Shown here: positions 33,405 through 42,760 of the stretch, piece after piece
Layout of the letters: every line of letters starts with the position of its first letter
How positions within the stretch are numbered: position 1 is the stretch's first letter
Assembly: GCA_004020645.1 (NCBI GenBank)
Contig: SAQL01000006.1
Location: 186,001-250,000 of the forward strand
Direction: 5' to 3'
Source of the DNA: Mesorhizobium sp.
GTDB lineage: Bacteria; Pseudomonadota; Alphaproteobacteria; Rhizobiales; Rhizobiaceae
DNA length: 64,000 nucleotides
Translations under genes and position numbers: made by a program
Notes under the pieces: generated by a model
The model's database searches: none
Seen by the model: only the letters and a program-made list of their open reading frames with translations
Told to the model about the DNA's origin: nothing

Positions 33405-34346
33405 CTATCCTGCTCGCGGCAGAAGTTCCGCCCTGCCGGTCTCGATAAACGGCGCCCAGTAGTCGACCGACTCGCGGATCATGGCGACGACATGGTGGTC
33501 GACCGGCTCGCGTTCGCGAAACGACAGTTCGAGGCAGATCTCGTTGTCGACGCCGCCGCCGCGGCGAACCGTCTCCAGAAGCTTTTCCGGCGTGATGCGG
33601 CCGTCCTTGTTGTAAGCGGCAATGAACGGCCAATGGCCGCCTTTGTTCATCGACGACTGTTTGATGTGGATGATCGGCGATACCCTGGGAAAGGCTTCGG
33701 CCCAGGCATAAGGATCGATGTCGGCCGGGTTGCTCGAGGTCACGTCGCCATGGTCAATATCGACCATCATCTGCAACGGAATGGCCATGCCGGCCGCTTC
33801 GATCTGGTTGTGCAGCGTCCGGCAACTCTCGATCGTATGGCCGAATTCGCGGCCGACCGACATCGGCTCCCAGAACAGATAGGTTAATCCGGCCGCCTTG
33901 GCGTGCTCGGCAACCTCGCGCCAGCATTCCAGCGCGATGTCGAAAAGCCGCTCACGACGTTCGGGATCGTCGAAATCCCTGTGCGTGAAGATCGCGAACT
34001 GGGTGCCCATGCCGCTGGCGCCGAGCTCGGCCGAAATGTCCGCAAAGGTCTTGAACCAATCGACATAGTAGCGGCGCACATCGGCGTCCGGATGGCCAAA
34101 ATGGTTGAGTCTGCCGTAGGGGCCGGTCATGCCGGATGTCACGCGCACGCCGGTGCGGTCGAGCGCGGTGCGGAACAGGCGGATGAATTTCGAGATCGTC
34201 GCCGCCGGCCAGCCGGGATTGACGAATTCATGCGTGAGCTGCACGTCCCGGATGCCGATGTCGTAAGCGATCGCGTCGATCAGATCGTCGGGTTCGGCAA
34301 AACGGTTGACCAGCGGATTGGTGTTGAGGGAAAGCGTAAAGGCCAT
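33405..34346 (-). CDS. eryC: Tetrulose-phosphate epimerase (AP-endonuclease 2 / xylose-isomerase-like fold)
   Basis: 313 residues, sugar phosphate isomerase/epimerase TIM barrel. Metal and acid residues are visible in IRDVQLTHEF, FWEPMSVGREFGHT, MMVDIDHGD, IIHIKQSS and CLELSFRERE. EryC in Brucella is D-erythrulose 1-phosphate 3-epimerase, giving L-erythrulose 1-phosphate for EryH. The ATG shares its first base with the eryB stop (TGATG), so the two are coupled. It is the last gene of the long ery operon. Confidence 0.85.
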   Translation of the reverse strand: MAFTLSLNTNPLVNRFAEPDDLIDAIAYDIGIRDVQLTHEFVNPGWPAATISKFIRLFRTALDRTGVRVTSGMTGPYGRLNHFGHPDADVRRYYVDWFKTFADISAELGASGMGTQFAIFTHRDFDDPERRERLFDIALECWREVAEHAKAAGLTYLFWEPMSVGREFGHTIESCRTLHNQIEAAGMAIPLQMMVDIDHGDVTSSNPADIDPYAWAEAFPRVSPIIHIKQSSMNKGGHWPFIAAYNKDGRITPEKLLETVRRGGGVDNEICLELSFREREPVDHHVVAMIRESVDYWAPFIETGRAELLPRAG

Positions 34347-35863
34347 CAGCTTGCTTTCACCAGCCGGCTCGCGCACCAGTCCTCGAAGGCGGCTCTTTCT
34401 GCGGCGGACAGATGCAACCCATGCTTGGTGCGCCGTTCGAGAATATCGGCAGCGGTCAGCGCCCATTCGTGCTCGAACAAATAATTGGCCTCGCGTTCGA
34501 AAAAATCCTTGCCGAAGCACCGCCCAAGATCGGTGAGCGACCTGGCCGCCCCGACCAGAACGCGCGTCCTGGTGCCGTAGAGCCGGCCATAGTGCTTGAC
34601 CAGCGATGCCGGCATCCAGGGAAATTCGCGGCCGAGATCGCCTAGAAACTGCTCGAAATCGGCGTTGGCGATATCGCCACCCGGCAGGTAGCCTTTCGAC
34701 GTCCACGGCTTGCCCATTTTCGGAAAGAAAGGGGCGATCCGGTCCAGCGCGTGCTCGGCCAGCTTGCGGAAGGTGGTGATCTTGCCGCCGAAGACGGAGA
34801 GCAGCGGCGCCTGCCCGACGGAGGCGTCGAGTTCGAAAATATAGTCGCGCGTCACCGCGCTCGGGTTGTCGGCGTTGTCGTCATAGAGCGGCCTGACGCC
34901 CGAAAACGAGTAGATGACATCGTCGCGGGCAAGTTCGCGCTTGAAGTAGCGGTTGACGATTTTGATCAGGTAGTCGACCTCGCTGGCATCAGCCGTCACG
35001 TCTTCCGGCCGTCCCTCATAGGGGATGTCGGTGGTGCCGATCAGGGCCAGGTCGTTCTGGTAGGGGTTGATGAAGATCACGCGCTTGTCGCGGTTCTGTA
35101 CGAGATAGGCCTGTCGCCCTTCCCAGAATTTCGGCACGACGATGTGGCTGCCCTTGACCAGGCGCACATTCCGTTTGGAGTTCTGGCCGACCACGCGGTT
35201 GATGATGTCGTTGACCCAGGGACCGGCGGCGTTGATCAGTGCCCGTGCCCGAACCGTGGTCCTGACGCCGGTTCGGCTGTCGCGCATCTCGACCGACCAC
35301 AGGTCGTTTTCACGGTGGGCGGCAGTGCAGGCGGTCCGGGTGAAGATCCTTGCTCCCCGTTCCGCGGCGTCGAGCGCATTGATGACGACAAGGCGAGCGT
35401 CGTCGACCCAGCAATCGGAATATTCGAACCCGCGCTTGAACGCGTCCTTGATCGGCGCGCCTTCGGGCGCAGTGCGCAGGTTGAGCGTGCGGGTGCCCGG
35501 CAGCCGCTTGCGGCCGCCGAGATGATCGTAGAGGAACAGGCCAAGCCGGACCAGCCAGGCCGGCCGGTCGTCAGGGCTGTGCGGCAGCACGAAGCGCATC
35601 GGCCAGATGATGTGCGGCGCCGATTCAAGCAGCACTTCGCGCTCGATCAGCGCCTCGCGCACCAGCCGAAACTCGTAATATTCGAGATAGCGCAGGCCGC
35701 CATGGACGAGCTTTCCCGACCGCGAACTGGTGCCTTCGGCCAGATCGTCTTTTTCGCACAGGATGACGGAAAGGCCGCGGCCGGCTGCGTCGCGTGCGAT
35801 GCCGGCTCCGTTGACGCCGCCGCCGATGACGAACAGATCGACGATGTCAGTGGCGCCGCTCAT
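34346..35863 (-). CDS. eryB: Erythritol-phosphate dehydrogenase (FAD, GlpD family)
   Basis: 505 residues with the DAO/GlpD layout. The N-terminal dinucleotide fold is VIGGGVNGAGIARDAAGRG, followed by TSSRSGKLVHGGLRYLEYYEFRLV; the centre has GPWVNDI, RLVKGSHIV and LALIGTTDIPYEG; the C-terminal part has SFSGVRPL and SVFGGKITTFRKLAE. A DAO_C helical domain closes the protein. In isolation this would be glycerol-3-phosphate dehydrogenase; between eryC and a 2-hydroxyacid dehydrogenase plus eryA it is EryB, oxidising D-erythritol 1-phosphate to D-erythrulose 1-phosphate. Confidence 0.86.
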   Translation of the reverse strand: MSGATDIVDLFVIGGGVNGAGIARDAAGRGLSVILCEKDDLAEGTSSRSGKLVHGGLRYLEYYEFRLVREALIEREVLLESAPHIIWPMRFVLPHSPDDRPAWLVRLGLFLYDHLGGRKRLPGTRTLNLRTAPEGAPIKDAFKRGFEYSDCWVDDARLVVINALDAAERGARIFTRTACTAAHRENDLWSVEMRDSRTGVRTTVRARALINAAGPWVNDIINRVVGQNSKRNVRLVKGSHIVVPKFWEGRQAYLVQNRDKRVIFINPYQNDLALIGTTDIPYEGRPEDVTADASEVDYLIKIVNRYFKRELARDDVIYSFSGVRPLYDDNADNPSAVTRDYIFELDASVGQAPLLSVFGGKITTFRKLAEHALDRIAPFFPKMGKPWTSKGYLPGGDIANADFEQFLGDLGREFPWMPASLVKHYGRLYGTRTRVLVGAARSLTDLGRCFGKDFFEREANYLFEHEWALTAADILERRTKHGLHLSAAERAAFEDWCASRLVKAS

Positions 35864-35912
35864 CTCGCCGGGTCCTCAGTGCCTGGATTGTGTTTCATGG
35901 CTGCCGCGACCT

Positions 35913-36953
35913 TCAGCATGGGTTGACCGGTGGGAGCCCGGCGATAAAGCGGCGCACCTCTTCGGCCGCCTGCTCGGCCGCATAGGTCACCGTGCGCACC
36001 GACGCGCCGGCGATATGCGGCGTCAGCGTGACATTCGGAAGCTGCAGCAGCGGCCAGTCGGCAGGCACCGGCTCGACCGCAAACGTCTCCAGCATGGCGC
36101 TGCCGATATGGCCCGAGACCAGCGCATCGTAAAGCGCGTCGTAATCGACCAGCGGCCCGCGCGCGGTGTTGACGAAGATCACCCCCGGCTTCATCCGAGC
36201 GAAGGTGTCCTTGTTGATCAGGCCGCGGGTTTCCTCAGTCACCCGGGGATGAAGCGTGACCACATCGGAGCGGGACAGGAGATCGTCGAGCGCGACCAGT
36301 TCGACGCCGTCATTGCGGTCTTCGGCGCTCAGTTGCACATAGGGATCGGTGACCAGGATGCGGCAGCCGAACGCGCGCAGCAGGCGGACAACCTTGGTGC
36401 CGATATTGCCGTAGCCGATGACGCCGACGGTCATTTCGTTGAGCTCGCGGCCGGTACGGTCGGCCCGGTAGAGATCGCCGCGCCATTCCCCTTTGCGCAA
36501 GGCCTCGTGCCCGACCCGGATCAGCCGCGTCTCGGCAAGGATCGCACCGATGGTGAACTCGGCCACAGCACTTGCATTGCGGCCGGGCACATTGACGACG
36601 GTGATGCCGTGGGCCCTGGCGGCAGCCATGTCAATGTTGATCGGGCCGCCGCGTGAGACCGCAACCAGCTTCAGCGTAGGCAGACGCTGCATCATGGTCT
36701 CGGAGAGCGGCGCAAGCTGGGTGACGAAGATCTCGGCGTCGCCAATGAAATCGACCACCTCGTCCGGATCGCCAAAATACTCCTTCACCTTGTCGAGGCC
36801 GAGCGCCGCATTGCCGAATTCCATCGGCTCGTCGGGCCAGGCCGCCTCAAGGGTGCGAATGTCGAGATTGTCGCCGCAGGCCTTCTCGATTTTCTCGCGA
36901 AACACTTCGGGAAGCATGAAGCGGTCGCCAATGATTGCAATCTTCCTACGCAT
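35913..36953 (-). CDS. D-2-hydroxyacid dehydrogenase (phosphoglycerate dehydrogenase-like)
   Basis: 346 residues from the ATG at 36953. The NAD fold is VGVIGYGNIGTKV (residue ~180). The catalytic Arg is in VNTARGPLVD, the acid in ETFAVEPVP, and the His in LTPHIAGAS. It lies 10 nt after eryA and about 50 nt before eryB, inside the operon. None of the five established erythritol steps needs this enzyme. It may reduce a 2-keto acid side product or serve another tetritol or tetronate route. The long N-terminal region before the first catalytic motifs, including GDNLDIRTLEAAWPDEPMEF, is characteristic of this subgroup. Confidence 0.82.
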   Translation of the reverse strand: MRRKIAIIGDRFMLPEVFREKIEKACGDNLDIRTLEAAWPDEPMEFGNAALGLDKVKEYFGDPDEVVDFIGDAEIFVTQLAPLSETMMQRLPTLKLVAVSRGGPINIDMAAARAHGITVVNVPGRNASAVAEFTIGAILAETRLIRVGHEALRKGEWRGDLYRADRTGRELNEMTVGVIGYGNIGTKVVRLLRAFGCRILVTDPYVQLSAEDRNDGVELVALDDLLSRSDVVTLHPRVTEETRGLINKDTFARMKPGVIFVNTARGPLVDYDALYDALVSGHIGSAMLETFAVEPVPADWPLLQLPNVTLTPHIAGASVRTVTYAAEQAAEEVRRFIAGLPPVNPC

Positions 36954-36963
36954 GCTCGACTTC

Positions 36964-38517
36964 TCAGTTTGCCCTGGATGCGGCCATCGACCGCCAGACC
37001 GGCCGCAGCGCCTCATGCGCCAAAGTGTAGGACGGAACCGCCCGCTCATAGATCGCGGCAAGTTTTGGGTCGCTCGGCTCCGCCGCACCCAGCAGCGGCG
37101 TGACCCACTCGCCGACGCATTCGTCCATCGACTTGTATTGGCCGACGCAAACCGCGGCGATCATCGCGGCGCCCGCCGCACCAGCTTCCTCGCGCTGGCT
37201 AGTGCGAATGTCGGCGCCGACGACAGCGCTCAGGATCTTGCGCAGAGCCGGGCTTCTGGCGGCGCCGCCGGTCAGCCGGATTTCGCTCGGCAGCGGCCCC
37301 ATGGCGGCGTAGCAATCGCGCGACGCGAATGCCAGTCCCTCGAAAACGGCGCGGACCATGTCGGCATAGCCGTGCCGCGACGAAATGCCGACGAAGCCGG
37401 CCCTGGCGTTGGCATCGACGAACGGCCCGCGCTCGCCGGCCTCCGACACATAGGGCTGATAGAGCAGCGATGCCGGCTCGGATACGGATATCCACTGATC
37501 GACCAGCGCGATCATCTCGCCGTTGGTGCGCGTAATGCCTTGCGAGGCGAGAATGCCGGAGGCGAGGCTAAGGACCCAATCGATGTTGAGTGTCGCCGCC
37601 ATGTTCGACTGCATCTGCGCAAAGACGCCGGGCGTCGGCATCGTCATCGTGTAGCCGGTCCTGGCCTCGTTGAGCAGCACCTCGTCCGGCGTCTGCGCAA
37701 GCCGCATATGCATGCCGGTAGAGCCGATGATGGAGCAGCCGGGCTTGCGCTCGCGGTCGAGCAGGCCGGCGCCGAGCGCGGTGCAGGCCACGTCGACATA
37801 GGCCAGCACCACCGGCGTACCCGAAAGCAGCCCGGTCGCTTCGGCAGCCGCCGCCGACAGGCCGGCGCTATGCCTGGTGCCGTCGACGATCGGCGGCAGC
37901 AGATGCCTGAGATCGGCGACGCCGAGCACCTCAAGCACATCATCGCAATAGCCACGGGTGCGGAAGTCGCCGAAGGTGAAGGTGCCCTCGGACGGATCGG
38001 TTGCGCGTTCGCCGGTCAGGTTGAAATAGAGCCAGTCCTTGCAATGGAATGCCGTCGTGGCGTCAGCAAGCATGTCAGGCGCGCTGCGCTTCATGAAGGC
38101 AAGCTGCGGTCCCTGCTGGCAGGCGGCCAACCCGCTCCCGGTCTTTTCGAAACGAAGCCGGTCATCGGGCCGCGCGCGGATCTCCTCGACGATGGCGGCA
38201 GCGCGCGCATCGAGCCACAGCCAGCCTTTGGTGACCGGCTCACCCTCCTTGTCGATCAGCCAGGTGCCATCGCCCTGCCCGGTCACGGCGATGGCGATGG
38301 TGCGGCTGGCGAGATCCGGCACCTTGTCGGCAAGCTGGCGCAATGTGGTCGCGGTATCGGCCCAGGTGCGCGCCAGATCCTGCTCGGCGCCGCCGCCCGG
38401 CAAGGTCTCATACCGGTTCGGCACCGCCGCGGCCGCGAGCTGCCGGCCCGCCGTGTCGAAGGCGACGGACTTGATGACAGACGTGCCGGCATCGATGCCG
38501 ATCAGCACATCCGGCAT
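36964..38517 (-). CDS. eryA: Erythritol kinase (FGGY family)
   Basis: 517 residues. N-terminal FGGY phosphate loop DVLIGIDAGTSVIKSVAFD, hinge VTGQGDGTWLID and GWLWLDARA; C-terminal adenosine site IRLTGGAARSPALRKILS. EryA makes D-erythritol 1-phosphate, the first catabolic step. The ATG shares a base with the stop of the upstream ATPase gene (TGATG), so transport and phosphorylation are translationally linked. Glycerol or xylulose kinase would be the alternative without this context. Confidence 0.87.
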   Translation of the reverse strand: MPDVLIGIDAGTSVIKSVAFDTAGRQLAAAAVPNRYETLPGGGAEQDLARTWADTATTLRQLADKVPDLASRTIAIAVTGQGDGTWLIDKEGEPVTKGWLWLDARAAAIVEEIRARPDDRLRFEKTGSGLAACQQGPQLAFMKRSAPDMLADATTAFHCKDWLYFNLTGERATDPSEGTFTFGDFRTRGYCDDVLEVLGVADLRHLLPPIVDGTRHSAGLSAAAAEATGLLSGTPVVLAYVDVACTALGAGLLDRERKPGCSIIGSTGMHMRLAQTPDEVLLNEARTGYTMTMPTPGVFAQMQSNMAATLNIDWVLSLASGILASQGITRTNGEMIALVDQWISVSEPASLLYQPYVSEAGERGPFVDANARAGFVGISSRHGYADMVRAVFEGLAFASRDCYAAMGPLPSEIRLTGGAARSPALRKILSAVVGADIRTSQREEAGAAGAAMIAAVCVGQYKSMDECVGEWVTPLLGAAEPSDPKLAAIYERAVPSYTLAHEALRPVWRSMAASRAN

Positions 38518-39641
38518 CAGGCGAGCTCCATGCCATGCGAAATGGCCATGCCGCTGGACTGATCGAAGACGTGCAGGTTTTTCGGATCGATGCTGATATT
38601 GATCGGCGCGCCAAGCTCCAGGCGGGTTCGGTCGTGTTCGACCAGAACCAGCGAGCCGCCGGCGAAATCCGCCGCGATATGCGTCTGGTCGCCGAGCCAT
38701 TGGTTGGCCGAAACCGTGGCTGGCACGCCGTCCTTCGAGCGGCGAACAGCATAGGGCCTGATGCCGATGACGACCCGCTGCCGTTTGAGCAACTCGTCGC
38801 GAACCGAGCCGCTGAACGCGTCCTTGTCATAATCGAGCGAAAGTCCGTCGGGCAGTCGCAGATTGATCTTGTCGGCAGCCGTGCCGACATAGGCTTCGAA
38901 GACATTCATCGGCGGCTCGCCGACAAAGGTGCCGGTGAACAGGTTGGCCGGCCGCTGCTTGAGCATGTCGGGCGTGTCGAACTGCTGCAACACGCCGCCT
39001 TCCATCACCGCGATCCGGTCGGCAAGCGCGTTGGCCTCGGTCTGGTCGTGGGTGACCAGGATCGCGGTCAGGCCGCGCTCCTTGATGAAGTGTTTGATAC
39101 GGCCGCGCAGCACGGCGCGAAGCTGCGGTTCGAGCTGGCCCATCGGTTCGTCCAGCAGATGCAGGTCGGCCTGGCGGATCAGCGCCCGGCCGAGGCTGGC
39201 GCGCTGCTGCTGGCCGCCGGAGATGGAACTCGGATAGCGCTCAAGAACATCCTCGATTTCGAGCAGCTTGGCGATGCTGGCAACTTTCGCCTCGACGTCA
39301 CTTTTCCGCAGCTTGGCCGCCTTCAGCGCAAACGCCATGTTCTCGCGCACGGTCAGCGGCGGATAGAGCGAATAGCCCTCGAACGCCATCGCCACATTGC
39401 GCTTGACCGGCGGCAGCGCATGCACCTTGCGGCCGGCGACCGAGATGGTGCCGCGCGAGACCTCCTCGAAGCCAGCGATCATGCGCAATGTCGAGGTCTT
39501 GCCGCAGCCGGACGAGCCGAGCAGTGCGACGATCTCGCCTTTGTCAATTTCGATCGTCAGGTTCTGGACGGCGTGCACGCCCCTGTCGATCGGGCCGTAG
39601 AACTTGTCGACGCCTGAGATGGCGAGTGCGCTCTGGCTCAT
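38517..39641 (-). CDS. Polyol ABC transporter ATPase 1 (MalK/UgpC class), consensus catalytic site
   Basis: 374 residues. Walker A GSSGCGKTS, signature ISGGQQQR, Walker B HLLDEPMGQ and switch His in ILVTHDQTEA are intact. Two features are unusual: the Q-loop position reads AMAFEGYSLYP (Glu for Gln) and the D-loop reads QLEPQLR. The C-terminal third is the TOBE/OB regulatory domain (VIGIRPYAVRR). It overlaps the second ATPase gene by 4 nt (ATGA). Two different ATPase genes imply a heterodimeric engine, as in the Mpt polyol importer of Sinorhizobium. Confidence 0.88.
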   Translation of the reverse strand: MSQSALAISGVDKFYGPIDRGVHAVQNLTIEIDKGEIVALLGSSGCGKTSTLRMIAGFEEVSRGTISVAGRKVHALPPVKRNVAMAFEGYSLYPPLTVRENMAFALKAAKLRKSDVEAKVASIAKLLEIEDVLERYPSSISGGQQQRASLGRALIRQADLHLLDEPMGQLEPQLRAVLRGRIKHFIKERGLTAILVTHDQTEANALADRIAVMEGGVLQQFDTPDMLKQRPANLFTGTFVGEPPMNVFEAYVGTAADKINLRLPDGLSLDYDKDAFSGSVRDELLKRQRVVIGIRPYAVRRSKDGVPATVSANQWLGDQTHIAADFAGGSLVLVEHDRTRLELGAPINISIDPKNLHVFDQSSGMAISHGMELA

Positions 39642-40756
39642 GCCGCTTCTCCGCTGCGCAGATTGACCACGTTGCTGGCGCCGATGCGGTCGCCGCTGGC
39701 ATGATCGAACAGCAGCGCACTTTTGCCGTCGACGGCAATGTGGGCCCTGCCCTCGGTTTGACCCGGTGTTCCGGCCGGCCGGGAGACGAGGATTTCGCGG
39801 CCGCGCACGGTGCGCACCAGGGTGACGATCTTTTCGTTGAGCGGCGTCTCCGCCTCGACGGTCACCGGTATGGCAGCCGGCGTGCCTTCGTCGACGAAGC
39901 GCAGCGCTTCGGGCCGCAAGCCGATCACGCAATCGCGGCCGACCGTCGCGTCATAGGCGCCCGTCAGATGGACCTGAACATTCGACAGGCCGACATAGAT
40001 GCCCTTGGCATCGCGCGACGGCTTGACGTCGAGCAGGTTGATCGTCGGATCGCCGAACAGCCGCGCGATCTCGATGTTGGCCGGCTCGCGATAGATCTGC
40101 TCGGGCGTGCCGAGCTGCTTGATGACACCTTGCGACATCACCGCGATGCGGTCGCCGAGCGCCATGGCCTCCCTGTAGTCCTGTGTGACGTAGACGACGG
40201 TCGCGCCACGGTCGGCCAGCAGCCTCGGCAGTTCGAGCCGCATCTCGAAGCGCAGTTTGGCATCGACGTTGCGCAAGGGGTCGTCGAGCAAGAGCACCGG
40301 CGGCGCGCCGACCAGAGCGCGGGCGAGTGCGGTGCGCTGCTTCTGGCCGTTGGACAGCGCCCGTGGCTTATGGCTGAGCACGTGGCCGATCTTCAGCAGC
40401 TTGGCGACGCTCTCGACGCCCGACTTCATCGCACTTTGCGACGATCGCTTGGCCTGAAGCGGTGTCGCAATGTTGTCGAAGGCGGTCATGTGCGGAAACA
40501 GCGCGAAATTCTGGAACGCCATGCCGACGCCGCGGAACTCGGCGTCAAGGTCGGTCATGTCCTCGCCGCCGATAAGTATCTTTCCTTCATCGGGGTCGAT
40601 GACGCCGGCGACGAGCCGCAGCAGCACCGTCTTGCCGGCGCCGGACGGTCCGAACAGGACCAGGGTCTCGCCATCGGCGACGCTCAGCGACAGATTGTCG
40701 AGCACAGTCTGGCTCTTGTAGCGCTTGACGACATTTCGCAATTCGAGGCTGGCCAT
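39638..40756 (-). CDS. Polyol ABC transporter ATPase 2 (MalK/UgpC class), degenerate catalytic site
   Basis: 372 residues. Walker A GPSGAGKTV and Q-loop AFQNFALFP are present. The signature reads LSNGQKQR, Walker B ends in DDP instead of DEP (catalytic Glu to Asp), and the switch His is Gln (YVTQDYREA). These changes predict slow or absent hydrolysis at the site formed by this Walker A/B. The C-terminal TOBE domain (VIGLRPEALRFV) is complete, so the protein is not decaying. It is 5 nt downstream of the permease gene. Confidence 0.88.
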   Translation of the reverse strand: MASLELRNVVKRYKSQTVLDNLSLSVADGETLVLFGPSGAGKTVLLRLVAGVIDPDEGKILIGGEDMTDLDAEFRGVGMAFQNFALFPHMTAFDNIATPLQAKRSSQSAMKSGVESVAKLLKIGHVLSHKPRALSNGQKQRTALARALVGAPPVLLLDDPLRNVDAKLRFEMRLELPRLLADRGATVVYVTQDYREAMALGDRIAVMSQGVIKQLGTPEQIYREPANIEIARLFGDPTINLLDVKPSRDAKGIYVGLSNVQVHLTGAYDATVGRDCVIGLRPEALRFVDEGTPAAIPVTVEAETPLNEKIVTLVRTVRGREILVSRPAGTPGQTEGRAHIAVDGKSALLFDHASGDRIGASNVVNLRSGEAA

Positions 40757-40761
40757 TGGAG

Positions 40762-41619
40762 CTATCCTTTCACCGCGCCGAGCGACAGGCCTTCGACGAG
40801 ATAGCGCTGCGCGTAAAGGGCGAGTGCCAGCGTCGGCGTGATCGACAGCACGATCGCTGCCGAGATCTGGCCGTACTGGATGCCGGAGGAGGTGATGAAG
40901 GCGAGCGCGCCGACTGTCACCGGCTGTTTGTCGGCCGAGGCGAGCACGAGCGCGAAGACGAAATTGTTCCAGGCGAAGATGAAGGCGAGCAGGCCGGCCG
41001 CCGCAATGCCGGGGCCGGCGAGCGGCAGCGCGATCTTGCGGAAGGTGGCGAACCAGGAATGGCCGGCAATGCGATAGGCATATTCGATGTCGGCCGGGAT
41101 GTCCTCGAAGTAGCCGCGCACGATCCACAGGATCAGCGGCAGGCAGATCAGCTGATAGACCCAGATCAGCCCGATATAGGTGTTGGCCAGTCCAAGCTTC
41201 TGGAAATAGAGGGTCAGCGGCAGCAGCACCAGCAGCGCCGGCGCGAACCGGAACGACAGCAGCGTGAAGGCAATGTCCTCCGAGCCGCGGAACTTGTGCC
41301 GGGCAAAGGCGTAAGCGGCGGGAACGCCGAGCAGCAGCGCGACGGCGACCGAGGTGACCGATAGGAACACCGAATTCCAGAGGTTGCGCATGAAGGCGAT
41401 GTCGAGCGTGCCGGCTGCCGTCGTCAGCTTTCCGGTGATCAGTGCGGTGTAGTTGGCCAGCGTCGGCTTGAAGACAAGCTGCGGCGGAATCCGCAGGATG
41501 GTCTCGTTGGTCTGGAACGACATCATGAGAATCCAGACGATGGGGAACATGAAGAAGATCACGACCAGCGTCAGCGCTATGCCGCGCAGGATGCGTTCGA
41601 GAAGCGAGGTGTGTTCCAT
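40762..41619 (-). CDS. Polyol ABC transporter permease 2 (MalG class)
   Basis: 285 residues, six hydrophobic segments. The cytoplasmic EAA-type loop, EYAYRIAGHSWFATFRKIALPLAGPG, contacts the ATPase. Segments begin at ALTLVVIFFMFPIVWILMM, and the last is near VLSITPTLALALY. Typical MalG-like length. It lies 9 nt after permease 1 and is followed by the two ATPase genes. Confidence 0.9.
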   Translation of the reverse strand: MEHTSLLERILRGIALTLVVIFFMFPIVWILMMSFQTNETILRIPPQLVFKPTLANYTALITGKLTTAAGTLDIAFMRNLWNSVFLSVTSVAVALLLGVPAAYAFARHKFRGSEDIAFTLLSFRFAPALLVLLPLTLYFQKLGLANTYIGLIWVYQLICLPLILWIVRGYFEDIPADIEYAYRIAGHSWFATFRKIALPLAGPGIAAAGLLAFIFAWNNFVFALVLASADKQPVTVGALAFITSSGIQYGQISAAIVLSITPTLALALYAQRYLVEGLSLGAVKG

Positions 41620-41628
41620 CTCAGCCTC

Positions 41629-42552
41629 CTATGCCTGGCCGCGGGCGCGTTCGCGCAGCCGCAGCCAGTTCTTGATGAAGATGTTCGAGAGGAAATAGGT
41701 GATCGCCCACAGGATGATCATCAGCGCCGCCGAGCGGCCGACATTGGTCGACTGGAAGAAGTTGAGGTAGGCCTCGACCTGGAAGACAGTCAGCGTATCG
41801 CCCGGACCGCCCTGGGTCATGGCATAGATGATGTCGAACTGCTGGATGGAATCCAGCAGACGGAACAGCGTCGCCGTCAGGATGTAGGGTGTCAGCATCG
41901 GCAAGGTGATGCGGAAGAACACGAAACTCCGCGGCACGCCGTCAAGTGCTGCCGCCTCGAAGGGCTGCGTCGGCAGGCTGCGCAGGCCGGCAAGCAGCAG
42001 GATCATGATGAAGGGCGTGTAGACCCAGATGTCGACAAGGACCACCGTGAAAAGTGCGGTCGACGGCGACGAGGCCCAGCGGAAATCCTGCAGTCCGATC
42101 AGGCTGGCGAGATAGCTCAGCACGCCAAAGCCGGGATTGGTCATCAGCTTCCACATCAGCGCGGCAAGCGCCGGCGCCGTCATCAGCGGCATCAACAGCA
42201 TGATCGAGATGAAATTGTTCAGCGTCGTGCGCTTCTGCAGCAGCATGGCGATGCCGAGACCGAGAAGCAGTTCGAGCAGCACGGTGATGCCGGCATAGAG
42301 CAGCGATATCTCCAGCGTGTTCCAGAACCTCGGGTCCGTGAAAAACGAGATATAGTTGTCGCCCCAGTTGAACTGCCGCGCCCAGGGCTGGCTCAGCCGG
42401 TAGCGCTGGAACGAATAGACGACCGATGTGAAGAACGGGATCAGGATGCCGATACAGACGAGCAAGGCCGGCAGGCTGAGCACATAGGGCAGCACTTTCT
42501 TGCTGATCCTGACGCCGGAAGGCCTGTTTCTTTGCATTGTCGCCGCAGTCAT
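41629..42552 (-). CDS. Polyol ABC transporter permease 1 (MalF class)
   Basis: 307 residues with six predicted membrane segments, starting with VLPYVLSLPALLVCIGILIP, and the EAA loop EAAALDGVPRSFVFFRITLPMLTP. This is the short MalF form, without the large periplasmic insert of E. coli MalF. It forms the heterodimeric channel with permease 2. Confidence 0.9.
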   Translation of the reverse strand: MTAATMQRNRPSGVRISKKVLPYVLSLPALLVCIGILIPFFTSVVYSFQRYRLSQPWARQFNWGDNYISFFTDPRFWNTLEISLLYAGITVLLELLLGLGIAMLLQKRTTLNNFISIMLLMPLMTAPALAALMWKLMTNPGFGVLSYLASLIGLQDFRWASSPSTALFTVVLVDIWVYTPFIMILLLAGLRSLPTQPFEAAALDGVPRSFVFFRITLPMLTPYILTATLFRLLDSIQQFDIIYAMTQGGPGDTLTVFQVEAYLNFFQSTNVGRSAALMIILWAITYFLSNIFIKNWLRLRERARGQA

Positions 42553-42648
42553 CGTTACTCACCCCGTCATCTCTGTTGCTTCGCCCTGCCGGCCGCCCAG
42601 GGAGCTAGGCGGCCGGTTGGGCGAGTGGCGGCACCGCCAGTGTTTGGG

Positions 42649-42720
42649 CATCGGAATTTCCCAAAACCGGTTTTCCACTTTTGGGTCCGATACTCCAGGC
42701 GCCGCTTCGCAGTGGAATGG
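42649..42720. repeat. RIME-like repeat, copy 4 (partial or diverged)
   Basis: CCCAAAACCGGTTTTCCACTTTTGGG core flanked by ATCGGA/TCCGAT, then a GGCGCCGCTTCGCAG segment. It lies in the 208-nt gap between the binding-protein and permease genes, where it could form an intra-operon hairpin that lowers downstream expression. Confidence 0.7.
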
Positions 42721-42760
42721 TCGGCTGGCCCGCAGAAGCGGGCCAGCCAGCCGCCAGGAC

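Noticed and set aside
36493..38562. 689-codon plus-strand open frame opposite eryA and the hydroxyacid dehydrogenase
   Set aside because: Both minus-strand proteins show intact catalytic motifs; the plus-strand translation has none.
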